Below, one piece after another: positions 54,944 through 62,772 of a DNA stretch of 64,000 nucleotides (positions are counted from its first letter, which is position 1; the number at the start of each line of letters is the position of its first letter). A program made the position numbers and the translations under genes. Source of the stretch: Bacillus pumilus (GTDB lineage Bacteria; Bacillota; Bacilli; Bacillales; Bacillaceae). Under the pieces are notes generated by a model. The model did no database searches, was not told the origin of the DNA, and saw nothing but the letters and a program-made list of their open reading frames with translations. The stretch is taken from the NCBI RefSeq assembly GCF_900186955.1, contig NZ_LT906438.1, forward strand, positions 930,001 through 994,000. Reading direction: 5' to 3'.

Positions 54944-55546
54944 ATGTATAAATTTTCAGGCTATACCATTAAAGTAGTATTTACTCTCCGAGGCGGAATC
55001 AAAGTATATCAAAAAGAGAATCTGCCAACGGATCGGGGATTTGTCATTGCATGTACACATGAGGGTTTTGTGGATGTTCTTGCATTAGGCGCAGGAATTC
55101 TTCCGTTTGAGATCCACTACATGGCGAAAAAAGAATTGTTTGCAAACAAATGGATCGGTGGATTTTTAAAGAAGATTCATGCCTTTCCAGTTGATCGAGA
55201 GAATCCTGGGCCAAGCAGTATTAAAACGCCCATTAAATTATTAAAAGAGGGAAAGATCGTCGGGATTTTTCCAAGCGGAACACGTACAACAGAGGATGTA
55301 CCTTTAAAAAGAGGTGCGGTTACTATTGCACAGCTCGGTAAAGCGCCAATCGTTCCAGCAGCGTACAAAGGACCGTCCAATGCGAAAAGTCTTTTCAAAA
55401 AGGGGAAAATGCGCTTAATTATTGGTGAACCGATTGAGCAGTCAGAATTTGAGCATCTGCCGCCAAAAGAACGATTAGGTGCCATGACGGAAGTATTAAA
55501 CACGAGAATTAAAGAACTTGAAGCTCAATTAATGGAAAAGGCATAA
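54944..55546 (+). CDS. plsC: 1-acyl-sn-glycerol-3-phosphate acyltransferase PlsC
   Basis: 200 residues from the ATG at 54944, after AAAGGAAG; the upstream frame from 54863 has no site. Second acylation of glycerol-3-phosphate in phospholipid synthesis, at the membrane. The catalytic HX4D motif is 'CTHEGFVDV' (His about 37), and the phosphate-binding motif is 'FPSGTRTTEDVPLKRGA' (about 136). Length and sequence match B. subtilis PlsC (yhdO). Confidence 0.95.
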   Translation: MYKFSGYTIKVVFTLRGGIKVYQKENLPTDRGFVIACTHEGFVDVLALGAGILPFEIHYMAKKELFANKWIGGFLKKIHAFPVDRENPGPSSIKTPIKLLKEGKIVGIFPSGTRTTEDVPLKRGAVTIAQLGKAPIVPAAYKGPSNAKSLFKKGKMRLIIGEPIEQSEFEHLPPKERLGAMTEVLNTRIKELEAQLMEKA

Positions 55547-55547
55547 G

Positions 55548-55584
55548 AAAAACGACCGCTTGCTTTGGCAAGGGTCGTTTTTTT
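55548..55584. terminator. Terminator between plsC and yhdP
   Basis: Outer arms AACGACC/GGTCGTT with inner CTTGC/GCAAG and a T run, between convergent genes. Confidence 0.85.
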
Positions 55585-55586
55585 TC

Positions 55587-56918
55587 TTAAGAAGCGCCTT
55601 CTTCAGCGGCTTCTGCTAATTGTTCATTTAACTTTTTGACCTCGATATATACCACATGGTGTCCATCGACTTCATTAATGATAAATTCATAGCCTTGCTC
55701 ACGAATGGTGTCATTTTTCTCAACTTCATATTTCTGAGTAAGGAACCAGCCGCCGATCGTATCGACTTCTTCGTTATCAAGCTGCGTACCTAAGAGCAGG
55801 TTGACTTGGTCCACTAGAACCTTTCCATCAAAGATGTAATGGTCTTCTCCAAGTTTACGCACTTCGTTGATTTCATCCATATCGAATTCATCACGAATTT
55901 CACCGACGATTTCTTCAAGGATGTCTTCTACAGTCACAAGACCAGCTGTACCGCCGTATTCATCTGATAAAATCGCCATGTGTACACGTTCACGCTGCAT
56001 TTTGAGCAATAAATCATGTACAGGAACGGTTTCAATCACATGAATAATTGGATTGACAAACTTTTCGATCGTATCACTTGTAGAACACTCACCGCTAATG
56101 CATGCAGTAAGAACCTCTTTAATGTTCAGAACACCAATCATATTATCTTTATCGCCATCTTCAATTGGATAACGTGTATATTTCTCTACCTTGGTCACCT
56201 TCAGCATTTCCTCAATGGTAATATCATGAGGGAAGCTGACAACTTCGGTACGAGGAATCATAATTTCTTTCGCCAGACGGTCATCAAATTCAAAAATTTT
56301 ATTTACATATTTGAATTCAGACTGGTTAATTTCGCCGCTTTTATAGCTCTCTGATAAAATAATCCGCAATTCTTCTTCAGAGTGCGCCATGTCATGCTCA
56401 GAAACTTGCTGAAGACCGAACGCTTTTGTTAACAAACGAGCAGATCCATTTAATACCCAGATAAACGGGAACATCACTTTGTAAAAAATCATGAGCGGTC
56501 TAGCAAAGAGAAGAGATACTTGCTCCGCCTTTTGAATGGCGAGTGTTTTTGGTGCAAGTTCTCCAACCACAACGTGTAAAAACGTCATAATACTAAACGC
56601 AATAATAAAAGTGACAATAGAACTAGCTGATTGAGGAATGGACAGCTCTACAAATAGTGGAGCAAGCATGTGCGCAATTGTTTCTTCCCCTAACCAACCA
56701 ATACCAAGGGCGGTAATGGTAATACCGAGCTGACAGGCCGACAGATACTCATCAAGGTGAGTCGTGACATGCTTGACAGCAACTGCTGTTTTATTACCTT
56801 CTGCGATTAACTGATCAATTCTTGAGCTTCTTAAGCGAATGATCGCAAACTCTGATGCAACGAAAAATGCGGTTAAAGCTATAAGCAAAGCAACTATAAG
56901 TAAATTAACTATGTCCAA
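55587..56918 (-). CDS. yhdP: CNNM/CorC-type magnesium transporter-like protein YhdP
   Basis: 443 residues; TTG start. N-terminal CNNM (DUF21) membrane domain with three to four helices ('[18 protein letters not shown]', '[25 protein letters not shown]' in parts), a pair of CBS domains (about 205-330; '[12 protein letters not shown]', '[18 protein letters not shown]'), and a C-terminal CorC/HlyC domain. Relatives such as S. aureus MpfA protect against excess magnesium. The start is 37 bases after the nearest Shine-Dalgarno sequence (56955-56962), and a 10-bp hairpin fills the space. It is in one operon with the MerR gene. Confidence 0.92.
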   Translation of the reverse strand: MDIVNLLIVALLIALTAFFVASEFAIIRLRSSRIDQLIAEGNKTAVAVKHVTTHLDEYLSACQLGITITALGIGWLGEETIAHMLAPLFVELSIPQSASSIVTFIIAFSIMTFLHVVVGELAPKTLAIQKAEQVSLLFARPLMIFYKVMFPFIWVLNGSARLLTKAFGLQQVSEHDMAHSEEELRIILSESYKSGEINQSEFKYVNKIFEFDDRLAKEIMIPRTEVVSFPHDITIEEMLKVTKVEKYTRYPIEDGDKDNMIGVLNIKEVLTACISGECSTSDTIEKFVNPIIHVIETVPVHDLLLKMQRERVHMAILSDEYGGTAGLVTVEDILEEIVGEIRDEFDMDEINEVRKLGEDHYIFDGKVLVDQVNLLLGTQLDNEEVDTIGGWFLTQKYEVEKNDTIREQGYEFIINEVDGHHVVYIEVKKLNEQLAEAAEEGAS

Positions 56919-56962
56919 TTAAGGCCTTCGTTCTGACTTTGAGAACGAAGGTAACACCTCCT
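56919..56962 (-). promoter_or_regulatory. Shine-Dalgarno, hairpin, start layout of yhdP
   Basis: On the minus strand AGGAGGTG (56962-56955), three bases, a perfect 10-bp hairpin CCTTCGTTCT (56951-56942) / AGAACGAAGG (56934-56925) with a 7-base loop, then CCTTAA and the TTG start. If the hairpin forms, the distance from site to start shrinks to nine bases. Alternatively a GTG inside the site starts a 12-codon frame that stops at the TAA next to the TTG. Confidence 0.75.
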
Positions 56963-56976
56963 GTTTAGTAAAAATT

Positions 56977-57417
56977 TTAACTTAACAGCAGTAAAAATGA
57001 TTGGACAGCCGTCATCTTCTCAGGTGTAAGCTGCTCTTTTAATTTTTCACGTTGTTCTGGTTGAAGCTGCTTACAACGTACCAAAATGCGGTCCATATGC
57101 TCGTTCATCCGATCGATATCAGATGTTAAATGGACAAGTTCATCAGGATCTTCCTTTTGAGAAGGGAATTGTTCATCTAATCTGGATTTGATGTCAGAAA
57201 GAGCCAATCTCTGCTGTTTGCAAAGAACGATTAATTGTAATCGTTTTAAAGCATGTTCATCGTAATAACGATAATTTGAGCAAGATCTAACAGGCGCAAG
57301 CAACCCTAGATTTGTATAATAATCTACAGTACGTTTCGTCACCTGTGCAATCTGTGCTAGTTCACCAATACGATACTTTTTCTCAGCCCCATCTGAACAT
57401 CTCCTCCTAACCGTCAC
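56977..57417 (-). CDS. yhdQ: MerR-family regulator (YhdQ-like), start codon uncertain
   Basis: 146 residues if the GTG at 57417 is used. MerR winged helix: 'YRIGELAQIAQVTKRTVDYYTNLGLL' at about residues 15-40, then 'NYRYYDEHALKRLQLIVLC' and a C-terminal helical region. The conserved part starts at about residue 13. The only good Shine-Dalgarno (57408-57403) points to an ATG at 57392 in another frame. B. subtilis yhdQ has been described as the copper regulator CueR, but this protein lacks the C-terminal Cys pair that binds copper. It is the first gene of an operon with yhdP. Confidence 0.8.
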   Translation of the reverse strand: MTVRRRCSDGAEKKYRIGELAQIAQVTKRTVDYYTNLGLLAPVRSCSNYRYYDEHALKRLQLIVLCKQQRLALSDIKSRLDEQFPSQKEDPDELVHLTSDIDRMNEHMDRILVRCKQLQPEQREKLKEQLTPEKMTAVQSFLLLLS

Positions 57418-57710
57418 GTTATAGTTTATGAAAATAGTTTAATATAATTCTAGCCTGAAATACAAGTTAATTGTTCATATTTCCTGCCGATATGAAGAGG
57501 AGAAAGGGATTTCTCAGTCTAAATTGTCCTGTCAAATTTAACATAGTGATACAGGAATTTTCAGATTATTTATGGTAAGATAAAATGAAGACCGTTTCAT
57601 ATATATGTAGAGAAGCGGATTTATACGTGAACCGGAGGTGGTTAAGTGGGGCCCTCAATATAGTCTTATTTAATCAGTTAACCGTTTTGCAAAACATAAC
57701 ATCATCAATC
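57418..57710 (+). promoter_or_regulatory. Upstream region and leader of yhdT
   Basis: A possible promoter is TTTCAG with TAAAAT near 57580, 16 bases apart. The leader then holds GGAGGTGG followed by a five-codon frame (GTG at about 57645, MGPSI), complementary segments GGTTAA/TTAACC, and a 12-base palindrome GTTTTGCAAAAC. I looked for an M-box magnesium riboswitch and do not recognise one. Confidence 0.3.
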
Positions 57711-57751
57711 AGGAGGTGACTCCTTGTTCTTCTAAGAAAGAGCAAGGTTAA
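57711..57751 (+). promoter_or_regulatory. Shine-Dalgarno, hairpin, start layout of yhdT
   Basis: AGGAGGTGA (57711-57719), two bases, a 10-bp hairpin CCTTGTTCTT (57722-57731) / AAGAGCAAGG (57738-57747) with one G-T pair and a 6-base loop, then TTAA and ATG (57752). Folding would bring the site to six bases from the ATG. An in-frame GTG within the site gives an 11-residue frame ending at TAA directly before the ATG, as in yhdP. Confidence 0.75.
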
Positions 57752-59134
57752 ATGGACGATATTGTTAATCTGAGTATAGTCGGTGTTTTGATTGCTTTAA
57801 CAGCTTTCTTTGTTGCATCTGAATTTGCCATAGTAAAGGCAAGAAGCTCAAGAATTGATCAGCTTGTTGCCGAAGGGTCTAAAAAGGCCATCGTGGCGAA
57901 AAAGGTGACATCAAGGCTGGATGAATATTTGTCAGCCTGTCAGCTCGGTATTACAGTGACATCCCTTGGTTTAGGGTGGATTGGTAAGCCAGCTGTAAAA
58001 GAACTTTTGGTTCGAGGTTTCGGTTTGACAAACATTCCTGATTCAGCAATCAGCCTGATCTCAGCAACACTTGCGTTCTCTATTATTACCTTTTTGCATG
58101 TAGTCGTCGGTGAGCTTGCACCAAAAACACTGGCGATTCAAAAGGCGGAAAAAATGACGCTCTGGCTGTCAGGCCCGCTGCATGCATTTTATATCCTAAT
58201 GTTCCCTTTCATTTATGTGTTAAACGGGTCAGCCCGTGTTCTAACCAAAATGATGGGCATCGATATGGGGTCTGAAAAAGAACAATCCCATTCTGAAGAG
58301 GAATTAAAGATTTTATTATCTGAGAGCTTAAAAAATGGGGAAATCAACCCATCAGAATATAATTATATGAACAAAATTTTCGACTTTGATAATCGAATTG
58401 CCAGAGAAATCATGGTCCCGCGGAGAGAAATTTGTGCCATTCCAGAAGATATGCCGCTGGATGAAATCCTCTCCATCATGACGCAGGAGAAGTATACACG
58501 CTTTCCTGTGTTTTCAGGAGATAAAGACCATGTCATCGGCATGCTGAACAAAAAGCAGCTCTTTGCAGATCTTGTGTATCAAGGAGAAAAAGATCAACTG
58601 AAGATTCAAGATTATATATATCCAGTGATTGAAGTCATTGACACGATTCCTATTCAAGAGCTTCTTGTCAAGATGCAGCGCGATCGAATGCATATGGCGA
58701 TTTTAACCGACGAATATGGCGGAACGTCTGGACTTGTCACAACAGAAGATATTTTAGAAGAGATTGTTGGCGATATTCGAGATGAATTCGATGAAGATGA
58801 GCAGCCGGTTATTCAAAAAAGAGCCGATCATCATTATGTTTTAGATGGCAAAGTCAGATTAGATGAAGTTCAAGATTTGATCGAAATGTCATATCATGAT
58901 GAAGAAATTGATACAATAGGCGGGTTAATCTTAAATGAGAACATTGATATCCGAGAAGGACAATCCATTTATCTTGATGATATTCGGATGAAGGTCTTGG
59001 AGATGGATGGACGCTATGTGAAAAAGATCGACCTAAAGAAAGGCGTCACATCATCAGAAAAAGGAAATACACGCACAGGGCTTGATATAAAAGAGCCGCT
59101 GTTAGTAAATGAAATGACCTTGAGCGAAAAATAA
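57752..59134 (+). CDS. yhdT: CNNM/CorC-type magnesium transporter-like protein YhdT
   Basis: 460 residues; ATG at 57752. Paralogue of YhdP with the same order: CNNM membrane domain (about 1-190), CBS pair (about 205-335; '[19 protein letters not shown]', '[18 protein letters not shown]'), CorC/HlyC domain to about 430, plus a short C-terminal tail. Proposed role: magnesium or cobalt export or balance. Its translation start has the same hairpin layout as yhdP. Confidence 0.92.
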   Translation: MDDIVNLSIVGVLIALTAFFVASEFAIVKARSSRIDQLVAEGSKKAIVAKKVTSRLDEYLSACQLGITVTSLGLGWIGKPAVKELLVRGFGLTNIPDSAISLISATLAFSIITFLHVVVGELAPKTLAIQKAEKMTLWLSGPLHAFYILMFPFIYVLNGSARVLTKMMGIDMGSEKEQSHSEEELKILLSESLKNGEINPSEYNYMNKIFDFDNRIAREIMVPRREICAIPEDMPLDEILSIMTQEKYTRFPVFSGDKDHVIGMLNKKQLFADLVYQGEKDQLKIQDYIYPVIEVIDTIPIQELLVKMQRDRMHMAILTDEYGGTSGLVTTEDILEEIVGDIRDEFDEDEQPVIQKRADHHYVLDGKVRLDEVQDLIEMSYHDEEIDTIGGLILNENIDIREGQSIYLDDIRMKVLEMDGRYVKKIDLKKGVTSSEKGNTRTGLDIKEPLLVNEMTLSEK

Positions 59135-59149
59135 GCTCAAGGTTTTTTT
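59118..59149 (+). terminator. Terminator of yhdT
   Basis: Stem ACCTTGAGC/GCTCAAGGT enclosing the stop codon, followed by T. Confidence 0.82.
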
Positions 59150-59169
59150 AGGTATTTAGTCTCTTCTTA

Positions 59170-59207
59170 CGAATGCTCGTTCGGGTTATAATGAGAACAA
59201 ACGTTCG
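59170..59207 (+). promoter_or_regulatory. SOS-type promoter with two LexA boxes
   Basis: Consensus CGAACRNRYGTTCG. Box 1 CGAATGCTCGTTCG (59170-59183) differs at two positions; box 2 AGAACAAACGTTCG (59194-59207) differs only at the first base. The -10 box TATAAT (59187-59192) lies between them, with TTCTTA (59164-59169) at -35. LexA binding would cover the promoter. Confidence 0.8.
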
Positions 59208-59223
59208 ATAGAGGGGGATGGAT

Positions 59224-59616
59224 ATGCTTTGGTATGAAACAGCCAGTATCACGGAGAAAAAAACCTCAATGAAACGAATTGAGTTTCATTTGAAGAATTT
59301 CAAAAATTACCAGGCAGCGATTTTAAATATCGAAAGACAGCTTGAAAAAAGAAATCCGCATCATTTGGATCACATGACACGGAAGAAGTTAGAAGAGCAA
59401 AAAAATCAGTATGAACTCATCGTTGCTTGTATTGAAACAGCACTAAAAGAGTTGGATGAGATAGAGAAGCAGCTCATCGATTACAAATACTTTCGTGATT
59501 GGCGGATGGCCAAGTGTGCGATGGAAATCGGCTACAGTGAGAAAACTCTCTTTTTAATGAAGCGCCAGCTTATGGATCAATTGCTCATTAGCTTAGCTGC
59601 GATCACCAATATTTAA
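59224..59616 (+). CDS. Solitary ArpU-like / sigma region-4-like regulator under SOS control
   Basis: 130 residues from the ATG at 59224, seven bases after GAGGGGG (ATG at 59218 is too close). The N-terminal two thirds are long charged helices with coiled-coil pattern. The end, 'YKYFRDWRMAKCAMEIGYSEKTLFLMKRQLMDQLL' (in parts), looks like the region-4 helix-turn-helix of phage late regulators of the ArpU/RinA type. Two LexA boxes precede it. No prophage genes surround it. I cannot name its target. It overlaps the end of the convergent fluC gene by four bases. Confidence 0.65.
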   Translation: MLWYETASITEKKTSMKRIEFHLKNFKNYQAAILNIERQLEKRNPHHLDHMTRKKLEEQKNQYELIVACIETALKELDEIEKQLIDYKYFRDWRMAKCAMEIGYSEKTLFLMKRQLMDQLLISLAAITNI

Positions 59617-59978
59617 AAAAGGTGTTGTCCTATTTGATAGAACGCAGTAAAGAGACAGAAAGACCCGATGATTGTCGTCACTAAGTAGACAGCAAGTTTT
59701 CCGATTTGCCGCTGCTGTAGCATGGTCGCAGACTCTACACTAAACGTAGAGAATGTTGTAAAGCCACCGAAAAAACCTGTTCCAATGATCACAAGCAGCG
59801 GATGATTAGCAGTCACGGCACCTGTCAGTATACCTAAACCGGCAGCACCTAATAAGTTGATGAGAATAATACTGTACGGGAAACGAGCATGAGACTTAGT
59901 TTTATGTATCGATTGGCTAATCAAAAAACGAAGGACGCTGCCAATCCCGCCGGCAATAGCTGTATATAAAACGATCAT
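59613..59978 (-). CDS. crcB: Fluoride channel subunit FluC/CrcB (1)
   Basis: 121 residues; ATG at 59978 with GAGGAGGC inside the preceding gene. Four membrane helices, conserved Asn in 'ILINLLGAAGLG', and the fluoride 'GGFTTFSTFSVE' box in the third helix with its Na-site and Phe residues. With its partner it forms a dual-topology channel that exports toxic fluoride. It follows the second copy without a gap. Confidence 0.93.
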   Translation of the reverse strand: MIVLYTAIAGGIGSVLRFLISQSIHKTKSHARFPYSIILINLLGAAGLGILTGAVTANHPLLVIIGTGFFGGFTTFSTFSVESATMLQQRQIGKLAVYLVTTIIGSFCLFTAFYQIGQHLF

Positions 59979-60374
59979 TTATCTGCCTCCTCTCTGCTGC
60001 TTATTTTGATGAAAGAGTCGTTGAGCTAGCATTAGTCCACATAAGGCAGCCGCTACTCCTGCAATGACTGAGAGCAGGATGTAGATCACACTTGAAGTGA
60101 ATTGCCCGGTCTGTAATAAAAGAATCGTTTCTTTAGAAAAAGTGGACATTGTCGTAAAACCTCCGCAAAATCCTGTTCCGATCAAAGCGGCAAGATATTT
60201 TTTTCTCTTTTGGAACATAAAATATCCTGTTGAAAGACCAAGAAGCAGACTGCCTGTCACGTTTTCGATTAGCGTTGCATAGGGGAATGTTTGGCTGACG
60301 ATCAATTGGCTTAGTTCATATCTGCAAAGTGTCCCAATCAGTCCACCAATAAATACGGCAAGATACGCTTTCAT
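59979..60374 (-). CDS. crcB: Fluoride channel subunit FluC/CrcB (2)
   Basis: 131 residues with four helices. The signature reads 'GGFTTMSTFSKET'. The first-helix Asn motif is 'ENVTGSLLLG'. Opposite charge distribution of the two proteins fits an antiparallel heterodimer, as in other paired Bacillus copies. It starts five bases after yhdW, so yhdW and both fluC genes form one operon. I see no fluoride riboswitch in front of them. Confidence 0.92.
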   Translation of the reverse strand: MKAYLAVFIGGLIGTLCRYELSQLIVSQTFPYATLIENVTGSLLLGLSTGYFMFQKRKKYLAALIGTGFCGGFTTMSTFSKETILLLQTGQFTSSVIYILLSVIAGVAAALCGLMLAQRLFHQNKQQRGGR

Positions 60375-60379
60375 TTACA

Positions 60380-61096
60380 TCATTTCTCCTTTAGAAAAAA
60401 TAGCGGATGATCCGTCACCACACCATCAACGGGATATTTTTTAATCCGATCGGCTGTTTTTTGATCTTTCACAGTCCATATAAACACATCCATCCCGAAT
60501 GTGTGGATGCGGTCTATCCACCATCTATTGATCATCGTTTTTTTCATATTAAGACAATTTGCAAACGAGCTGTATGCCGTTAACTTTCTTTTCGTCAGTT
60601 TAAATGCATTAGGCTTTATAATCAAAGCTGTTCGAAGAGAAGGGGCGAAAGCTTTGATTCTTTGCAGTGCATGATCGTCAAAAGATTGAATCATGATATG
60701 ACGAGAATAGGCAAACCGATTGATGATGCGGGCAACTGCCTTTTCAATTCCTATCTGCCGTTTTGGGTGTTTGATCTCGATCAATATCCCGATCCGCTGG
60801 CTGTATCTTTCAAAAATTTCGTGTAATGTTGGAATTCGTTCATTTGTGTACTGTTGGTCAAACCAGCTTCCTGCGTCCAGTTTTTTCAACTGATCGAGTG
60901 TATAGCTTTTGACTAAGCCGTTCCCGTTCGTCGTTCGGTCAACTGTATCATCATGGATCACGACGACGTGCTGGTCCAATGTGAGCTGTACATCTAATTC
61001 AATATAATCTGCACCCTGCTGAACAGCTAAATCAAATGCAGCAATTGTATTTTCTGGGGCAGCGCTTGATGACCCTCTATGCGCAATAATATACAC
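60380..61096 (-). CDS. yhdW: Cytoplasmic glycerophosphodiester phosphodiesterase YhdW
   Basis: 238 residues. GDPD TIM barrel: 'IIAHRGSSSAAPENTIAAFDLA' (catalytic His in AHRG), 'YIELDVQLTLDQHVVVIHDDTVDRTTNG' (metal Glu and Asp, second His) and 'LIEIKH'. It hydrolyses glycerophosphodiesters to glycerol-3-phosphate and an alcohol. There is no signal peptide, unlike secreted GlpQ. It is the first gene of the yhdW-fluC-fluC operon. Confidence 0.92.
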   Translation of the reverse strand: MYIIAHRGSSSAAPENTIAAFDLAVQQGADYIELDVQLTLDQHVVVIHDDTVDRTTNGNGLVKSYTLDQLKKLDAGSWFDQQYTNERIPTLHEIFERYSQRIGILIEIKHPKRQIGIEKAVARIINRFAYSRHIMIQSFDDHALQRIKAFAPSLRTALIIKPNAFKLTKRKLTAYSSFANCLNMKKTMINRWWIDRIHTFGMDVFIWTVKDQKTADRIKKYPVDGVVTDHPLFFLKEK

Positions 61097-61354
61097 ATGC
61101 TCCAGCTCCCTGACTTAAGTTCTGGTCTTATCATATCAAATGCTTTACCGTTTTTCCTTCTTTACTATATGGACGAAAGAAGAGCTGTATGTAATGGTGA
61201 ATTGGATTGCTAAGAAAGTATGAGAATACAAATGTAAAAAGTTGCAGGAATATCCCAAGCCATGATTGAGTAAATCTGAAGTACATCAATTTTTTCTTCG
61301 ATCAATTTTGTCCAAATCGTCAGCGTTCGCCAAAATATTAGTGCTTTCGTCATG

Positions 61355-61382
61355 TTGACTGAAAATTCTGATGTTTTATAAT
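61355..61382 (+). promoter_or_regulatory. yhdX promoter
   Basis: TTGACT (61355-61360), 16-base spacer, TATAAT (61377-61382), 21 bases before the yhdX start. In the stretch 61097-61350 upstream of it I see no gene, repeat or hairpin. Confidence 0.7.
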
Positions 61383-61403
61383 GATGAAAAGGAGGCGAGA
61401 TGA

Positions 61404-61505
61404 TTGGGTAAAGGGAGAATTAGAGTGGAAGAACGTATTAAGGTCGAAACGGATGCTGAAATGTTTAAAGCGACTCTCCTTGATCAGGCTCAGAAGAAAA
61501 AGTAG
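61404..61505 (+). CDS. yhdX: Small conserved protein YhdX, 33 residues
   Basis: TTG start at 61404 after AAGGAGGCGAG. The peptide starts MGKGRIRVEERIKVETD and ends QAQKKK: charged, helical, cytoplasmic. Start signal, promoter and a downstream terminator are all present. Its size and position match B. subtilis YhdX (35 residues), which has no known function. Confidence 0.8.
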   Translation: MGKGRIRVEERIKVETDAEMFKATLLDQAQKKK

Positions 61506-61556
61506 TTTGCTGCCCGTCGATATGTCTCTAGCCAAAATTTCATAATTGAACATCAT

Positions 61557-61583
61557 GCCTCGGGACTGATCCCGAGGCTTTTT
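61557..61583 (+). terminator. Terminator of yhdX
   Basis: Perfect 9-bp stem GCCTCGGGA/TCCCGAGGC with a 4-base loop and T run. Confidence 0.9.
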
Positions 61584-61669
61584 ATTTAGAGGTCAGACAT
61601 TTATGTGAGGACATAAACGAAGGTTATATTATAAACTAGAGAGGATTGTTTTAAAGGAGAGAGACAAAC

Positions 61670-62758
61670 ATGATTACACAAAAATGGATGGATACATATT
61701 TTACAGTAGATGTTGCGATCCAAATCGGTATTAGCCTTTGTATTTTATTGCTTTTTTTATTGCTTCGGAAAGTATTTACGAAGTACTTATTTCATCTTCT
61801 CTTTAGGCTGACCAATCGGTCTAAAACGGAGGTCATTAACCAAATTGTTGTGGCATTCGAAAAGCCAGCCAGACTGTTTTTTGTCGCACTTGGGTTATAT
61901 TTTGCGTTAAGACAGGCACCATACTTTGAGCATCATATGGATGTCATCGTCAAATTATATAGATCCTCCATTATATTGATGCTGACATGGGGGCTTTGTA
62001 ATCTAACAGCAGCTTCTTCTTTCTTATTTCAAAAAGTAAATTCGAAATTTGAATTAGAAATGGATGATATTTTAGCGCCGTTTTTATCAAAGGTGCTTCG
62101 TTTCATTATTATTGCACTAAGTATTAGTGTCATTGCACAGGAATTTAATTATGATGTAAATGGACTTGTGGCAGGTCTTGGTCTAGGGGGTCTAGCCTTT
62201 GCGCTTGCTGCACAGGATACGGTGGCGAACTTTTTTGGAGGGGTCGTCATCATTACAGAGAAGCCTTTTACAATGGGCGACTTTGTGGAGACACCAAGTG
62301 TTCTTGGGACTGTCGAGGACATTACATTTCGAAGTACAAAATTTAGAACACCTGCTGAAGCTGTCGTGACAGTTCCGAATTCTACACTTTCAAAGGAACC
62401 AATCACGAACTGGACGAGAATGAATAAACGCCAAATTACGTTTTCCGTACGTGTATCCTACAATACACCAAAGGAAAATCTGGACCATTGTATCAAACGT
62501 CTCAAACAAATGCTTTATGAGCATGATGGGGTGCACAAGGAGACAATCATGGTGAATCTCGATGTACTGGCAGACAGTTATTTGAATTTATTTTTTAACT
62601 TTTACACAAACACGACGGCATGGGCTGAAAACCTGAATATCAAACAGGACATTAACTACCGTATTATGGATATCTTCCATGAAGAAGGTGTAGAATTTGC
62701 CTTCCCTGGACAGACCATTTACATGAAACAAAAAGGTGAAAAACAGCCGAGTGAATAA
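61670..62758 (+). CDS. yhdY: MscS-family mechanosensitive channel YhdY
   Basis: 362 residues; ATG with AAAGGAGAGAG upstream. Three to five membrane helices, with the pore-lining helix 'VAGLGLGGLAFALAAQDTVAN' written here in its usual Gly/Ala pattern (about residues 165-185), followed by 'FFGGVVIITEKPFTMGDFVE' and the MscS beta and alpha/beta domains. It opens under membrane tension to release solutes on osmotic downshock. srtN follows by 14 bases. Confidence 0.92.
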   Translation: MITQKWMDTYFTVDVAIQIGISLCILLLFLLLRKVFTKYLFHLLFRLTNRSKTEVINQIVVAFEKPARLFFVALGLYFALRQAPYFEHHMDVIVKLYRSSIILMLTWGLCNLTAASSFLFQKVNSKFELEMDDILAPFLSKVLRFIIIALSISVIAQEFNYDVNGLVAGLGLGGLAFALAAQDTVANFFGGVVIITEKPFTMGDFVETPSVLGTVEDITFRSTKFRTPAEAVVTVPNSTLSKEPITNWTRMNKRQITFSVRVSYNTPKENLDHCIKRLKQMLYEHDGVHKETIMVNLDVLADSYLNLFFNFYTNTTAWAENLNIKQDINYRIMDIFHEEGVEFAFPGQTIYMKQKGEKQPSE

Positions 62759-62772
62759 AGGAGGAAGGATGC

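Noticed and set aside
57580..57751. M-box magnesium riboswitch before yhdT
   Set aside because: A long leader before a magnesium-type transporter suggested it, but I find no M-box consensus helices or an expression-platform terminator.
59224..59616. Prophage edge
   Set aside because: Genes on both sides are conserved housekeeping genes in B. subtilis order; no integrase, attachment repeat or structural phage gene is visible.
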